A DNA stretch of 64,000 nucleotides from Flavobacteriaceae bacterium (GTDB lineage: Bacteria; Bacteroidota; Bacteroidia; Flavobacteriales; Flavobacteriaceae). The position numbers and the translations under genes are program-made. Below the pieces are notes generated by a model. The model saw only the letters and a program-made list of their open reading frames with translations, made no database searches and was not told where the DNA came from. Below are positions 63,866 through 64,000 of the stretch, in pieces (the first letter of the stretch is position 1; each line of letters starts with the position of its first letter). The stretch spans positions 186,001 to 250,000 of the forward strand of contig JAHEET010000002.1 of the NCBI GenBank assembly GCA_024640565.1. Reading direction: 5' to 3'.

Positions 63866-64000
63866 ATGAAGTTTAATAATATTTTAGTTGAAAAGGAAAA
63901 TGGACTTGCCAAAATAATCATTAACCGCCCTAAGAAGTTAAACGCCTTAAACAAAGAAACTATTGAAGCCATAAGTACTGCTATAGAAGTTCTAGAAGAA
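63866..64000 (+). CDS. Enoyl-CoA hydratase/isomerase, N-terminal part (runs off the window)
   Basis: The first 45 codons are visible, starting MKFNNILVEKENGLAKIIIN and continuing RPKKLNALNKETIEAI. The pattern of a beta strand followed by NRP-x-x-x-NAL is the classic start of the crotonase family (acyl-CoA hydratases, isomerases). The substrate is not decidable from this part. It lies 36 bases after the REP-like repeat. Confidence 0.85.
   Translation, partial: MKFNNILVEKENGLAKIIINRPKKLNALNKETIEAISTAIEVLEE

Noticed and set aside
1-64000. tRNA, rRNA, tmRNA, CRISPR array, transposase or phage genes
   Set aside because: I looked for characteristic sequences on both strands and found none; weakly structured small RNAs cannot be excluded by eye.

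Overview
The window is a low-GC, densely packed chromosomal segment from a member of the Flavobacteriaceae (phylum Bacteroidota). The evidence is the recurring Bacteroidota -7 box TAnnTTTG ahead of genes, the near absence of Shine-Dalgarno sequences, TonB-dependent receptors with carboxypeptidase-like N-terminal domains, many lipoproteins, and family-specific genes (IPExxxVDY protein, DUF4286, FeoB-associated Cys-rich protein). A marine genus near Polaribacter or Tenacibaculum is plausible but cannot be fixed from the sequence alone. I see no rRNA, tRNA, insertion sequence, prophage or CRISPR array.

Layout. 1-6.3 kb: a minus-strand run of a TPR protein, DUF4286, rsmA and mgtE, then serS and ribF; between them sits a 47-residue plus-strand gene behind a near-consensus sigma-54 promoter. 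6.4-10.7 kb: a TonB receptor paired with an SGNH-type lipoprotein. 10.8-17.5 kb: Fe-S assembly genes sufA-B-C-D and sufS, with an oppositely oriented serine hydrolase between sufD and sufS. 17.6-22 kb: a four-gene lipoprotein operon holding an MbnP protein and a di-heme peroxidase. 22.3-28.3 kb: thiL, two alpha/beta hydrolases, an aminopeptidase P and a DEAD-box helicase. 28.4-34.8 kb: a BNR-repeat secreted protein and sdhCAB. 35-40 kb: an orphan gene, a giant FG-GAP lipoprotein, RNase H and purN. 40-44.3 kb: acpP-fabF-rnc-IPExxxVDY-pyk. 44.4-49.3 kb: an M28 peptidase, a YccA-type protein and umuC-umuD. 49.5-54.6 kb: a MocR-type regulator divergent from a TonB receptor, a tiny zinc-ribbon protein and rseP. 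54.8-58.6 kb: a SCO protein, feoA-feoB-Cys-rich protein and a DUF2911 protein. 58.8-64 kb: leuS with an internal endonuclease-like domain, a NtrY-like kinase and the start of an enoyl-CoA hydratase gene.

How the genes fit together. Iron is a common thread: Fe-S assembly (suf), ferrous iron uptake (feo, behind a perfect palindromic operator), and the Fe-S/heme enzyme succinate dehydrogenase (behind a 21-bp palindrome). The MbnP/peroxidase pair and the SCO protein point to copper handling in the envelope.

The most unusual signals are: (1) a DUF559 (Vsr-like nuclease fold) domain inserted in frame at the base of the LeuRS editing domain; (2) a MocR-type regulator whose PLP-binding lysine position is glutamine, with three candidate half-sites at its divergent promoter; (3) a sigma-54-type promoter in front of a very small conserved-looking gene; (4) related AT-rich palindromes ahead of sdhC and a DUF2911 gene.
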